This document shows, in pieces, positions 42,142-49,728 of a DNA stretch of 64,000 nt (its first letter is position 1; each line of letters begins with the position of its first letter). Source of the DNA: Labilithrix sp. (GTDB lineage Bacteria > Myxococcota_A > Polyangia > Polyangiales > Polyangiaceae); contig JAHBWF010000002.1 of assembly GCA_019637105.1 (NCBI GenBank), positions 38,501 through 102,500 of the forward strand, in the 5' to 3' direction. Below the pieces are notes generated by a model. That model searched no databases, was not told the origin of the DNA, and was given only the letters and a program-made list of their open reading frames with translations. The position numbers and the translations under genes are program-made.

Positions 42142-44049
42142 GTGAGGTCACGGAGCACCGCGCTTGTCGTCCTCTCGGGCGCGCTGGCGCTCGGGGCCGC
42201 GGGCGCTTGCTCGCGGTCGGCGAAGCGGGCCGCGCCGGTCGCGTCGCTCTCGACGACGCCGCGCGCCGCCGCCGCCTTCGCGTCGCTCCGCGAGGCCTGG
42301 GACGCTCGGAAGGTCGAGCGCGGCGCGGCCGAGGACTTCATCGCGCGCTACCCCGACGACGGCGCCGTCCCGCTGGCGAAGCTGTACCTCGCCTTCGCGA
42401 TGATGGAGTCCGGGCAGCTCGCCGCCGCCGACGGCGTGCTGGCCTCGCTCGGGGAGATGCCGCCCGGGACCACGCGCGACCTCGCGACGGTCGCGCGCGC
42501 GCGCAGCCTGAGGCTCCACGGGGCGCCGCAGTCGGCGCTCGACAGCCTCCGCCCGCTCGTCGGCAAGGTCGTCGACGAGGCCGATCGCGAGGTCTTCCTC
42601 GAGGAGCTCGCGCTCAGCGCGATCGCGGCGCACACCGACTACGAGGCGCTCGCGTACCTCGACGCGTGGCTCCGCGGCGTCGGCGAGGACGACAAGGAGC
42701 GCGTGCGCGGGAAGATCGGCCAGATCCTCGAGACGCTCCCGCGCGCCGTGCTCGAGCAGACCTACCAGTCGATGCGCGCCCGCGGCGCGGCGTCGGGCTA
42801 CGGAGCAGACACGCAGAAGCTCGTCGCGGAGCGGCTCGCGCGCATCGCCGTGGAGACGAACGACGCCGCGCTCGCGCGGTGGCTCGTCGAGCAGAGCGGC
42901 GTCAGCGCGGCGCAGACCGGCGGCGACGCGGGGCTCGAGCTCGGGGAGCTCGCCGCCAGCCGGCGCGGCCTCGCCACCGTCGCGGGCCGTACGGTCGGTC
43001 TCCTCTTGCCCACGCGCGATCGCGATCTCCGCGACGAGGCCGCCGACGTCGTCCGCGGCCTCTCGTGGGCGCTCGGCCTCCCGCGCACGGCGGCCCGCGA
43101 GGAGGGCGCGCGCCTCGTCACGCGCGACGACGGCGTCGACGCCGCCGGGACGCGCGCCGCGATGGAAGAGCTCGCGGGCGAGGGCGCGGCCGTCATCGTC
43201 GCCGGCTTCGATCGCGCGAGCGCGGATCGCGCGGTGACGTGGAGCGAGGAGGGCGGCGTGGCGGTGATCCTCCTCGCCGCGCCGAGCCCGTCGAAGATGC
43301 CGCGCAAGGCCGCGGTGGTGCTCGGCGAGCGCACCGAGCGCGAGATCGCGATGCTCGCCGACGCGCTCGTTCGCCACGGCGTGAAGACCGCGGCCCTCGT
43401 CGCCGACGCCTCGGACGACGAGGTCGCGGCGGGCTCGCTCGAAGGTCGAGGCCAGGGCCTCACGCTCTTGCCGCCGGTGCGCTGCGACGTCCCCCTCGCG
43501 CAGGCGGGAAAGACGCGCTTCCCGGTCGACGCGTGGTGGAAGGGCGGCGCCCGAGGCTGGCTCGTCTCGGGGCCGTCGTCGTGCGCGCGCGATCTCCTGC
43601 GCGATCTCGGCGCGTCGCTCGGCCCGCCCCGCGCGTCGACGCCCACCGCGGTCGCGCTCACGCTCGAGTCGGGGATCCCTCACGGCGAGGCGCCCCGCGG
43701 GCTCACCGTGCTGAGCGCCTCGGCCGGGATCGTCCCCGTGCTCGCCGCGACGCCGGCCGAAGCGCGCGACGAGGACGTGCGCGGCTTCATGGATCGCTTC
43801 GGCGTGCGGCCGAGCTACTGGACGGCGATCGGCCACGACGCCGGAGCCCTGTCGCGGGCCGCCCTCGCTCCGCTCCCGACCGACACCACGACGGACGCCA
43901 AGGCTGTCGTGCAACGCCGCGCCATCGTGCAAGCGGGGCTCCTCGCCACGCGGGTGCGCCTCTGGACGTCCGACGACCGCGGCGTCGACGAAGGCCGAGT
44001 GCTCCCGAGAAGCCTGCGTCTCGTCACCTGGACGAGGGACAAGAACTAG
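42142..44049 (+). CDS. LpoA-like lipoprotein: TPR-like plus periplasmic-binding-protein domain
   Basis: 635 residues from GTG. The signal ends AAGAC (Cys23). The N-terminal half (about 40-260) is helical and TPR-like (AEDFIARYPDDGAVPLAKLYLAF, ARSLRLHGAPQSALDSL). The C-terminal half resembles type I periplasmic binding proteins (TVGLLLPTRDRDLRDEAADVV, AVIVAGFDRASADRAV, GVKTAALVADASDD, FMDRFGVRPSYWTAIGHDA). This order is that of LpoA, an outer-membrane activator of penicillin-binding protein 1A. Sequence similarity to LpoA itself cannot be judged by eye; a sugar or peptide sensor is possible. Confidence 0.7.
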   Translation: MRSRSTALVVLSGALALGAAGACSRSAKRAAPVASLSTTPRAAAAFASLREAWDARKVERGAAEDFIARYPDDGAVPLAKLYLAFAMMESGQLAAADGVLASLGEMPPGTTRDLATVARARSLRLHGAPQSALDSLRPLVGKVVDEADREVFLEELALSAIAAHTDYEALAYLDAWLRGVGEDDKERVRGKIGQILETLPRAVLEQTYQSMRARGAASGYGADTQKLVAERLARIAVETNDAALARWLVEQSGVSAAQTGGDAGLELGELAASRRGLATVAGRTVGLLLPTRDRDLRDEAADVVRGLSWALGLPRTAAREEGARLVTRDDGVDAAGTRAAMEELAGEGAAVIVAGFDRASADRAVTWSEEGGVAVILLAAPSPSKMPRKAAVVLGERTEREIAMLADALVRHGVKTAALVADASDDEVAAGSLEGRGQGLTLLPPVRCDVPLAQAGKTRFPVDAWWKGGARGWLVSGPSSCARDLLRDLGASLGPPRASTPTAVALTLESGIPHGEAPRGLTVLSASAGIVPVLAATPAEARDEDVRGFMDRFGVRPSYWTAIGHDAGALSRAALAPLPTDTTTDAKAVVQRRAIVQAGLLATRVRLWTSDDRGVDEGRVLPRSLRLVTWTRDKN

Positions 44050-44101
44050 CTGAGCTCGCCGCTCGCGGCACGCGGGCACGCCCGATGCGTGCATCCCTGT
44101 C

Positions 44102-44263
44102 ATGAGCCACGACGACACCTCGGGAAGGCCGGAGCCGCCGCTGCCCGGACCCGCCCCGGACCCGCCGCCGCAGCATCACGTGCCGCACACGCCGCCCGCG
44201 CCCGATCCGGCGCCGGCCCCTGCTCCCGATCCCGACATGCCCGCCATGAGGAGCTCGCGATGA
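44102..44263 (+). CDS. Small Pro/His-rich protein
   Basis: 53 residues (MSHDDTSGRPEPPLPG..., ending MPAMRSSR), nearly half Pro, Asp and His, and probably unstructured. It is credible because its stop overlaps the next gene's start (ATGA) and codon third positions are G/C-rich, but composition makes this weak evidence. No family recognised. First of three closely packed genes ending in TspO. Confidence 0.45.
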   Translation: MSHDDTSGRPEPPLPGPAPDPPPQHHVPHTPPAPDPAPAPAPDPDMPAMRSSR

Positions 44264-44586
44264 ACGTCGACGAACCGAGGGAGCCCACCTCGACCGAGGG
44301 GACGGAGCTCGGGGACGGCGAGCCGGTCGAGGTGCTCGTCGAGGACCTCTTCATCGAGGAGTACGAGACGCCGCTCGTCCAGGCGAGCGACCCGCGGTCG
44401 GTCGAGAGAGAGCGGAGCCGTCTCGCGCGCGCCGTCCGTCCGCTCCGCTCGCACGGCAAGTCCCTCCTCGCCGGGCTCCTCGCGCTCGGCGGGCTCGCGC
44501 TCGCGACGCTCTTCTTGAACAGCGGACGCAAGCGGAAGGTGTCGCGCCTCTCGCGGCTGGTCCGCGCGCTCGGGATGGCGAGGTAG
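44260..44586 (+). CDS. Small membrane protein with acidic N-terminus
   Basis: 108 residues. The first 55 are acidic (DGEPVEVLVEDLFIEEYETP), then comes one membrane helix (SLLAGLLALGGLALATLFL) and a strongly basic tail (SGRKRKVSRLSRLVRALG), predicting an N-out or charge-oriented single-span protein. No family recognised. It is separated by 2 nt from tspO and overlaps the preceding small gene, so the three are probably co-expressed. Confidence 0.6.
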   Translation: MNVDEPREPTSTEGTELGDGEPVEVLVEDLFIEEYETPLVQASDPRSVERERSRLARAVRPLRSHGKSLLAGLLALGGLALATLFLNSGRKRKVSRLSRLVRALGMAR

Positions 44587-44588
44587 CG

Positions 44589-45542
44589 ATGCAGATCGAC
44601 AAGCCCGACGGGAACGATCAGGAGAGCCTGCGCCGCGCCGAGGAGAGCCCTCGCGCGGCCGAGGCGAGCCCGGGCGTCGCCGAGGCGAGCCCGGGCACCG
44701 ACGAAGCGAGCCGGGACGCCGACGAGGCGACTCCGGGCGTCGCCGAGGCGAGCCCGGACGTCGCCGAAGTGAGCCCCGACGTCGTCGACGCGAGTCCGGA
44801 CGTCGCCGAGGAGCACGTCGTCGCGTCGTTCGCGCCGCTCCCGCCGGAGCCGCCGCAGTCGCTGCTCGACGAGGCGGTCGCGGGCGAGCCCCTCGTGGGC
44901 GAGCCCCTCGTGGAGGACGAAGCGCTCGCGGGCCGATCGCGCGTGGACGAGCCGGTCGCGAACGAGCCGATCGCGCGCGAGACGATCGCCGCCGAGACGC
45001 GGATCGCCTGCGAGCCCTCCGAGGCCGAGGACGTCGAGCCTCCCGCTCGGCGCCGACCGCTCCGCGTGCCTCCGCGGTCGCTGCTCGGGGCGGCGCTGAT
45101 CGGCGGAGCCACGCTCACGGCGCTCCTGCTCGGGCGCGTGGCGATGAAGCGCGGGCCGAAGCGCTGGTACCGGTCGCTCGCGAAGCCGCCGTGGACGCCG
45201 CCCGAGCGGGTGTTCGGGCTCGTCTGGCCGCTGCTCTACACGTTGAGCGCCGCCTCGGCCTGGCGCGTCTGGCGCGCGCCGCCGTCGAAGAAGCGCTCCG
45301 CCGCGCTCGGCATGTGGGCGACGCAGATGGCGACGAACGCCGCGTGGTCGCCGCTCTTCTTCGGGCGGCGCCGGCCTGCGGCGGCGCTGGCGGACCTGTC
45401 GGCGAACCTCGGCTCCGCGGCCGGCTACGCCCTCGCCGCGAGGAAGGTCGACGGGACGGCCGGCCTCCTGATGCTGCCCTACGTCGCGTGGGTGACCTTC
45501 GCGGGGACGATCAACGCGAGCGTCGTTCGGCACAACGCCTAG
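44589..45542 (+). CDS. tspO: TspO/MBR family protein with heptad-repeat extension
   Basis: 317 residues, twice the usual 150-160. The C-terminal 150 residues are TspO: RWYRSLAKPPWTPPERVFGL, VWPLLYTLSAASAWRVW, ATNAAWSPLFFGRRRP and LPYVAWVTFAGTINASV, a five-helix membrane protein that binds porphyrins and related ligands. The first 160 residues are an acidic extension starting with eight copies of a 7-residue unit of the type EASPDVA, then two GEPLV repeats. A predicted membrane segment (LLGAALIGGATLTALLLG) leads into TspO. Function of the extension is unknown. Confidence 0.87.
   Translation: MQIDKPDGNDQESLRRAEESPRAAEASPGVAEASPGTDEASRDADEATPGVAEASPDVAEVSPDVVDASPDVAEEHVVASFAPLPPEPPQSLLDEAVAGEPLVGEPLVEDEALAGRSRVDEPVANEPIARETIAAETRIACEPSEAEDVEPPARRRPLRVPPRSLLGAALIGGATLTALLLGRVAMKRGPKRWYRSLAKPPWTPPERVFGLVWPLLYTLSAASAWRVWRAPPSKKRSAALGMWATQMATNAAWSPLFFGRRRPAAALADLSANLGSAAGYALAARKVDGTAGLLMLPYVAWVTFAGTINASVVRHNA
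44640..44807 (+). repeat. 21-bp coding tandem repeat, eight copies
   Basis: Eight consecutive 21-bp units encode degenerate EASPGVA/EASPDVA heptads in the TspO extension (residues 18-73). Copies differ from each other, so the array is old enough to have diverged. Confidence 0.85.
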
Positions 45543-45647
45543 CGCGCATCCCGCCGACGTCGGGACGCCGTCTCGAGCTCCGATGGGCGAGGCGAGCCCG
45601 AGACCGCTCGATCCCCGAGTCGCCGCCGCCGTTCGTTCCTGCCCGAC

Positions 45648-45675
45648 GAGCCCATCTCGGTCGCGCGATGGGCTC
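45648..45675 (+). terminator. Hairpin after the tspO group
   Basis: GAGCCCAT (45648-45655) pairs perfectly with ATGGGCTC (45668-45675) around a 12-nt loop, 105 nt after the tspO stop and 68 nt before the next gene. No T-run. Confidence 0.4.
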
Positions 45676-45743
45676 CAGCGCCTCCTCCTCGCGCCGTTCG
45701 CGCCCCGTTTGCGCGGCCCGGCTTCGCCAGCTAGTACGACCCG

Positions 45744-47996
45744 GTGGCCTCCGCCACCAGAGCGCCGTCGACCCCGGTTCGGCGTCCGCCGAGCCTCGGC
45801 GGGGCGGCGCGTCCGCTCGCGCTCGCCCTCGTCGCGTCCGCGTCGATCGGCGTCGGGGGCGCGGCGTGCTCGACGAAGGAGGCCCCGGGCGCGGGCGCCC
45901 CGACCCGCGCGTGCGGCCTCACCATCTGGCACAAGCCGGCGAGCGCGGCGGCGCACGTCGAGGTGGTGGGCGACTGGGACGGCTGGAAGCGCCCTGGCCT
46001 CGAGCCTCACCGACGAGACGACGGCTGGCGCGTCGCCGAGGTCGACGCGCCGCCCGGTGAGCACGCGTACGCGATCGTCGAGGACGGCGTCTGGCTCACC
46101 GACAAGAACGAGCCGATGACCGGCTCGTACGAGGGCCGCGAGGTCACGGTCGCGACGGCGGCGGACTGCGCGAGGCCTGCGCTCGGCGTCGACCGCGTCG
46201 AGACCACGGCCGACGGCTCGGCGACCGTGCGCGCGAGGTTCCTCGCCGCGCGGGGCGGCGCTCCGATCGATCCCGCGACGATCGTCGCGCGCGGTCGTGA
46301 CGGCTCGAGCCTCGCCGTGGCGGCCGTCGACGCCGCGCGCGGCGAGGTCGTCCTCGAGGCGCACGGCCTCTCACGTGGAAAGTACACGTACACGATCGAG
46401 GCGCGCGACGCGGCGGGCGCCCTCGCCGAGGACGCCCGCGCGACCGTGTGGATCGACGCGACCTCCGGCAGCGGCGAGCCGTGGGACCCGCGCGACGCCA
46501 TCGTCTACCAGGTGGTGCTCGATCGCTTTCGCGGCGCCGAAGGCCCTCTCGCGCCGCCGCCGACCCCGTCGGCGCGCGCCGGCGGGACGCTCGCGGGCGT
46601 GCGCCAGGCGCTCGAGGGCGGCGAGATCGAGGCGCTCGGCGCGAGCGCGATCTGGCTCTCGCCGCTCTACCTGAACCCGACGGGCGAGTTCCCCGGCAAC
46701 GACGGCCGCTCGTACACGAGCTACCATGGCTACTGGCCGATCGCTCCGAGGGCGATCGACCCGCGGTTCGCCGGCGAGGCGGAGCTCGACGCGTTCGTGG
46801 GCGCCGCCCACGCGCGCGGGATCCGCGTCCTGTTCGACGTCGTGCCGAACCACGTCCACCGCGAGCACCCGTGGGTGCGCGAGCACCCCGAGTGGTTCGC
46901 CGAGGACTGCCTCTGCGGGCAGGGCTCGTGCGACTGGGCCAAGCACATCAGGACGTGCTGGTTCGCGCCCTACCTCCCGGACCTCGACTGGGAGAACGAC
47001 GCCGCGGGCCGCGCGGCGACCGACGACGTGATCTGGTGGCTCGATCGCTGGGACGCCGACGGGCTCCGCATCGACGCGGTCCCGATGATGCCGCGCGCCG
47101 CGACCCGGCGGATCGCGACGGCCGCGCGCCGTCGGTACGCGCACCCCGGTCACGCGCTCTACGTCCTCGGAGAGAATTTCACCGGTCCGGGCAACTACCA
47201 GAGCCTCCGCTACGATCTCGGACCGTACGGGCTCGACGGGAGCTTCCACTTCCCGCTGATGTGGACCCTCCGCGAGGCGATCGCCCTCGAGCGCGCGCCG
47301 CTGTCGTCGATCGACGAGAGCTTCCGCGCCGGCGAAGCCGCGTGGGAGGGCGCGGGCGCCGTCATGGGCCTGATGATCGGCAACCACGACGTCTCGCGCT
47401 TCGCCTCGGTCAGCGCCGGCAACGACGGCGGGGACACGTGGACGTCGCCGCCGCAGCCGCTCGATCCGACGGTCTACGCGAAGCAGCGCGTGGCGCTCGC
47501 CTCGGTGCTCACGATGCCCGGCGCTCCGGTCCTCTACTACGGCGACGAGGTCGGCCTCGCGGGCAGGAGCGATCCCGACTGCCGCCGCGTGATGCCCGCG
47601 GAGGACTCGCTGATCGACGCGCAGCGCGAGACGCGCGAGCTCGCGCGGAAGATCGGGCGCGCGCGCGTGTGCTCGCGCGCGCTCCGTCGCGGAGGGATGA
47701 CGACGCTCCTCGCCGACGAGGAGCGCTTCGTCTTCGCGCGCGCGCCGGCGGACGCGCCCGCCGCGGGCGTGACGGCCGGCGGGGGCTCCGCGCGCGCCGG
47801 CGACACGGCGATCGTCGCGCTCGTGCGCCGGCCGACCGGCCCCGTCGAGGTCCCGCTCCCGGCCGGGACGCCGCCCGAGCTCTTCGACGTCGTGACCGGC
47901 GCCAAGGTGGACGCGTCGTCCGGCGTGCTCCGCGTGGACGCCGAGCCGTTCGGCGTCCACGTCTACGTCGCCGCCGGCTCGGCCTGCGCGCGCTGA
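45744..47996 (+). CDS. GH13 alpha-amylase-family lipoprotein
   Basis: 750 residues from GTG. The signal ends GGAAC (Cys42). A glycogen-binding-like beta domain follows (about 55-120, HVEVVGDWDGWKRPGLE), then a second beta domain and the GH13 barrel. Catalytic residues are visible: nucleophile Asp444 in GLRIDAVP, acid Glu477 in LGENF and Asp549 in GNHDVSR; region I is DVVPNHVH. An unusual Cys cluster, CLCGQGSC...CWFAPYLP, lies in the barrel and recurs in the second GH13 protein downstream. It should hydrolyse starch- or glycogen-like glucans at the cell surface. The start is uncertain. Confidence 0.87.
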   Translation: MASATRAPSTPVRRPPSLGGAARPLALALVASASIGVGGAACSTKEAPGAGAPTRACGLTIWHKPASAAAHVEVVGDWDGWKRPGLEPHRRDDGWRVAEVDAPPGEHAYAIVEDGVWLTDKNEPMTGSYEGREVTVATAADCARPALGVDRVETTADGSATVRARFLAARGGAPIDPATIVARGRDGSSLAVAAVDAARGEVVLEAHGLSRGKYTYTIEARDAAGALAEDARATVWIDATSGSGEPWDPRDAIVYQVVLDRFRGAEGPLAPPPTPSARAGGTLAGVRQALEGGEIEALGASAIWLSPLYLNPTGEFPGNDGRSYTSYHGYWPIAPRAIDPRFAGEAELDAFVGAAHARGIRVLFDVVPNHVHREHPWVREHPEWFAEDCLCGQGSCDWAKHIRTCWFAPYLPDLDWENDAAGRAATDDVIWWLDRWDADGLRIDAVPMMPRAATRRIATAARRRYAHPGHALYVLGENFTGPGNYQSLRYDLGPYGLDGSFHFPLMWTLREAIALERAPLSSIDESFRAGEAAWEGAGAVMGLMIGNHDVSRFASVSAGNDGGDTWTSPPQPLDPTVYAKQRVALASVLTMPGAPVLYYGDEVGLAGRSDPDCRRVMPAEDSLIDAQRETRELARKIGRARVCSRALRRGGMTTLLADEERFVFARAPADAPAAGVTAGGGSARAGDTAIVALVRRPTGPVEVPLPAGTPPELFDVVTGAKVDASSGVLRVDAEPFGVHVYVAAGSACAR

Positions 47997-48067
47997 GCGC
48001 GTGAGCGCCGGCGCATGCTGTCCGACCCTCACCTACGATGCCCCTGACCCGGTGGCGCCCCGCCGAC

Positions 48068-48174
48068 GTGGATAGCCCGCGATCCACCCGCGGGCACGTA
48101 GGTACTGGAATTTTCGCGGTCCACGACACCGTGGTTGCTGGGTGTGCAACGTGCATGGATCCGCGGATCCATGC
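48068..48174. promoter_or_regulatory. Stack of inverted repeats ending at a start codon
   Basis: Five inverted repeats lie in 107 bp. GTGGAT-N8-ATCCAC (48068-48087) overlaps GCCCGCG-N7-CGCGGGC (48075-48095), so the two are mutually exclusive. Then come CCACG-ACAC-CGTGG (48121-48134), GTTGC-N7-GCAAC (48134-48150), and a perfect 22-bp palindrome with left arm GCATGGATCCG (48153-48174) that contains the ATG of the next gene. Confidence 0.7.
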
Positions 48175-49511
48175 GTCCCGTCTTCGCCACCCTTCCACTC
48201 GCCCTCGGGATCGCCTGCGCGATCCCCGCTTGTTCGACGGCCACCGAATCGGAGCGGGAGAACGAACGCGTCGCCGCCGCTCGTCAGGAGACGTTCGATC
48301 AATACGGCGCGTACGTCGACGAGACGACGTCGCGCTACTTCGCGTGCCTCGACGAGCTGGAGGCGACGGGGACCTGCGTCGTCACGGACTCGGTCTCGAA
48401 GCGGTCCGTGCGCGTCGTCCTCACGGGCCCGCGGACGACCGACTGGCGCGAGCGTTTCCAGAGGGCGCGCGAGGTCGGGAGCATGGTGCGCCAGCTCCTG
48501 CGCGACGCGAAGGGCAAGATGTGCGAGACGGTCGCGCCGTTCGCGCGCCTCCAGCGCCCGTACTTCTTCTACGGCGGGGAGGGCTCGGCCGGCGTCGGCG
48601 CCGCGGCGAACGGCGGCGCGGCGGTCTACTTCGACCTCTACAACCAGCAGGCCGCGGTCTTCAACTCGGTGGGCTACAGCGCGGGCACGACGAGCGGCGT
48701 CGAGGTCGGCGCGTACATGGGCTACGCGTTCGGCAACCAGCCGAACGTCATCGCGGCCGGCAGCGGTCGCACCTGCTCCGTCTCCGGCGCGCTCGGCATC
48801 AAGGCGATCGCCGGCGTCAGCGTGACCGGTCAGGTCTTCTCGAGCCCCGACGGAAACCTCGTCGGCGCCGCGGTCGGGATCAGCGCGTCGGCAGGCTTCT
48901 TCGAGGTCCCGGTCGACGTCAACGTGGGCGTCTCCGACTCGGGCGCGTGGAACGGCGCGACGCAGGCGCTCGGCAACAACGGCTGGGGCTACCGGAGCGA
49001 CATCATCACCGACGGCGCGACCGGCGATCAGTACGTCCAGTACGCGGGCGCCGTCGACATGGCGATCGCGATGCTCTGGAACGTCCCGCCTCCGCAGAGC
49101 GTCGCGGTCGCGACCCAGATCCTCGCGCTCGCGGCGCTCAAGGAGACGGGGCTCACGATCGAGCAGGCGTGTCCGGACGAGGTCGCGGCGGTGCCGCCGC
49201 CGGACATCGGCGTGGTCGGCGAGGCGTGCGAGGCGCTCCCGAGCCTCCGCCCTGGCGGCGGCGACGGCGGCGGCGACGGCCAGGGCACCCCGGGTGGGGG
49301 CGACGGCGACGGCGGGCCCGCGGGGCCGCTCGATCCGACCGACTGCGGTGACAAGACCGACGGCTGGTGGTGCTTCGGCCAGGGCGGCGCGTACATGGCG
49401 TACTGCAAGGACAAGCAGATCGCCGGCGGTTGTGGCTGCGGCTCGTGCACCCAAGGCGGCGTCCCGGCGGCGTGCAGCGCGCCGCCTCCGCCCGCGGCCT
49501 GCCCGAACTGA
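48171..49511 (+). CDS. Lipoprotein with Gly-rich central domain and Cys-rich tail
   Basis: 446 residues. The signal ends AIPAC (Cys21). An N-terminal charged helical part (about 30-130) is followed by a Gly/Ala/Val-rich beta domain (about 140-300: GYSAGTTSGVEVGAYMGYAF, GVSVTGQVFSS, GAAVGISASAGFFEVPVDVN), a Gly/Asp linker, and a short Cys tail (DGWWCFGQGGAYMAYC, GGCGCGSC). No family recognised. It lies between two GH13 lipoproteins, which suggests a glucan-binding or structural role; that is inference. Its ATG is embedded in a 22-bp palindrome. Confidence 0.75.
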   Translation: MRPVFATLPLALGIACAIPACSTATESERENERVAAARQETFDQYGAYVDETTSRYFACLDELEATGTCVVTDSVSKRSVRVVLTGPRTTDWRERFQRAREVGSMVRQLLRDAKGKMCETVAPFARLQRPYFFYGGEGSAGVGAAANGGAAVYFDLYNQQAAVFNSVGYSAGTTSGVEVGAYMGYAFGNQPNVIAAGSGRTCSVSGALGIKAIAGVSVTGQVFSSPDGNLVGAAVGISASAGFFEVPVDVNVGVSDSGAWNGATQALGNNGWGYRSDIITDGATGDQYVQYAGAVDMAIAMLWNVPPPQSVAVATQILALAALKETGLTIEQACPDEVAAVPPPDIGVVGEACEALPSLRPGGGDGGGDGQGTPGGGDGDGGPAGPLDPTDCGDKTDGWWCFGQGGAYMAYCKDKQIAGGCGCGSCTQGGVPAACSAPPPPAACPN

Positions 49512-49621
49512 CCCACGAGCGCGTGGCTTCGCCGGCCGCGAGGCACCCGCCTCGCGGCGCGCGCGAACGTCGTCGCGCGCGGTCCGGTCGCGGGCGCGGC
49601 GTGGTCTGGAGACGCTCCCGT

Positions 49622-49641
49622 AACTCAGGCGTGAGTTGACA
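49622..49641 (+). promoter_or_regulatory. Operator-like inverted repeat joined to TTGACA
   Basis: AACTCA-GGCG-TGAGTT (49622-49637) runs into a perfect -35 TTGACA (49636-49641). A protein bound here would block RNA polymerase at the second GH13 gene (start 49729). The -10 is poor (CATCCT, 49658-49663). Confidence 0.5.
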
Positions 49642-49728
49642 ATTCTGGACCTTCCGCCATCCTGGGCCACCTTACGGGGCTGCCGCGCGTTCGCGCGCAC
49701 CTGGCCTTGACCGGAACGAAGAGACTCC

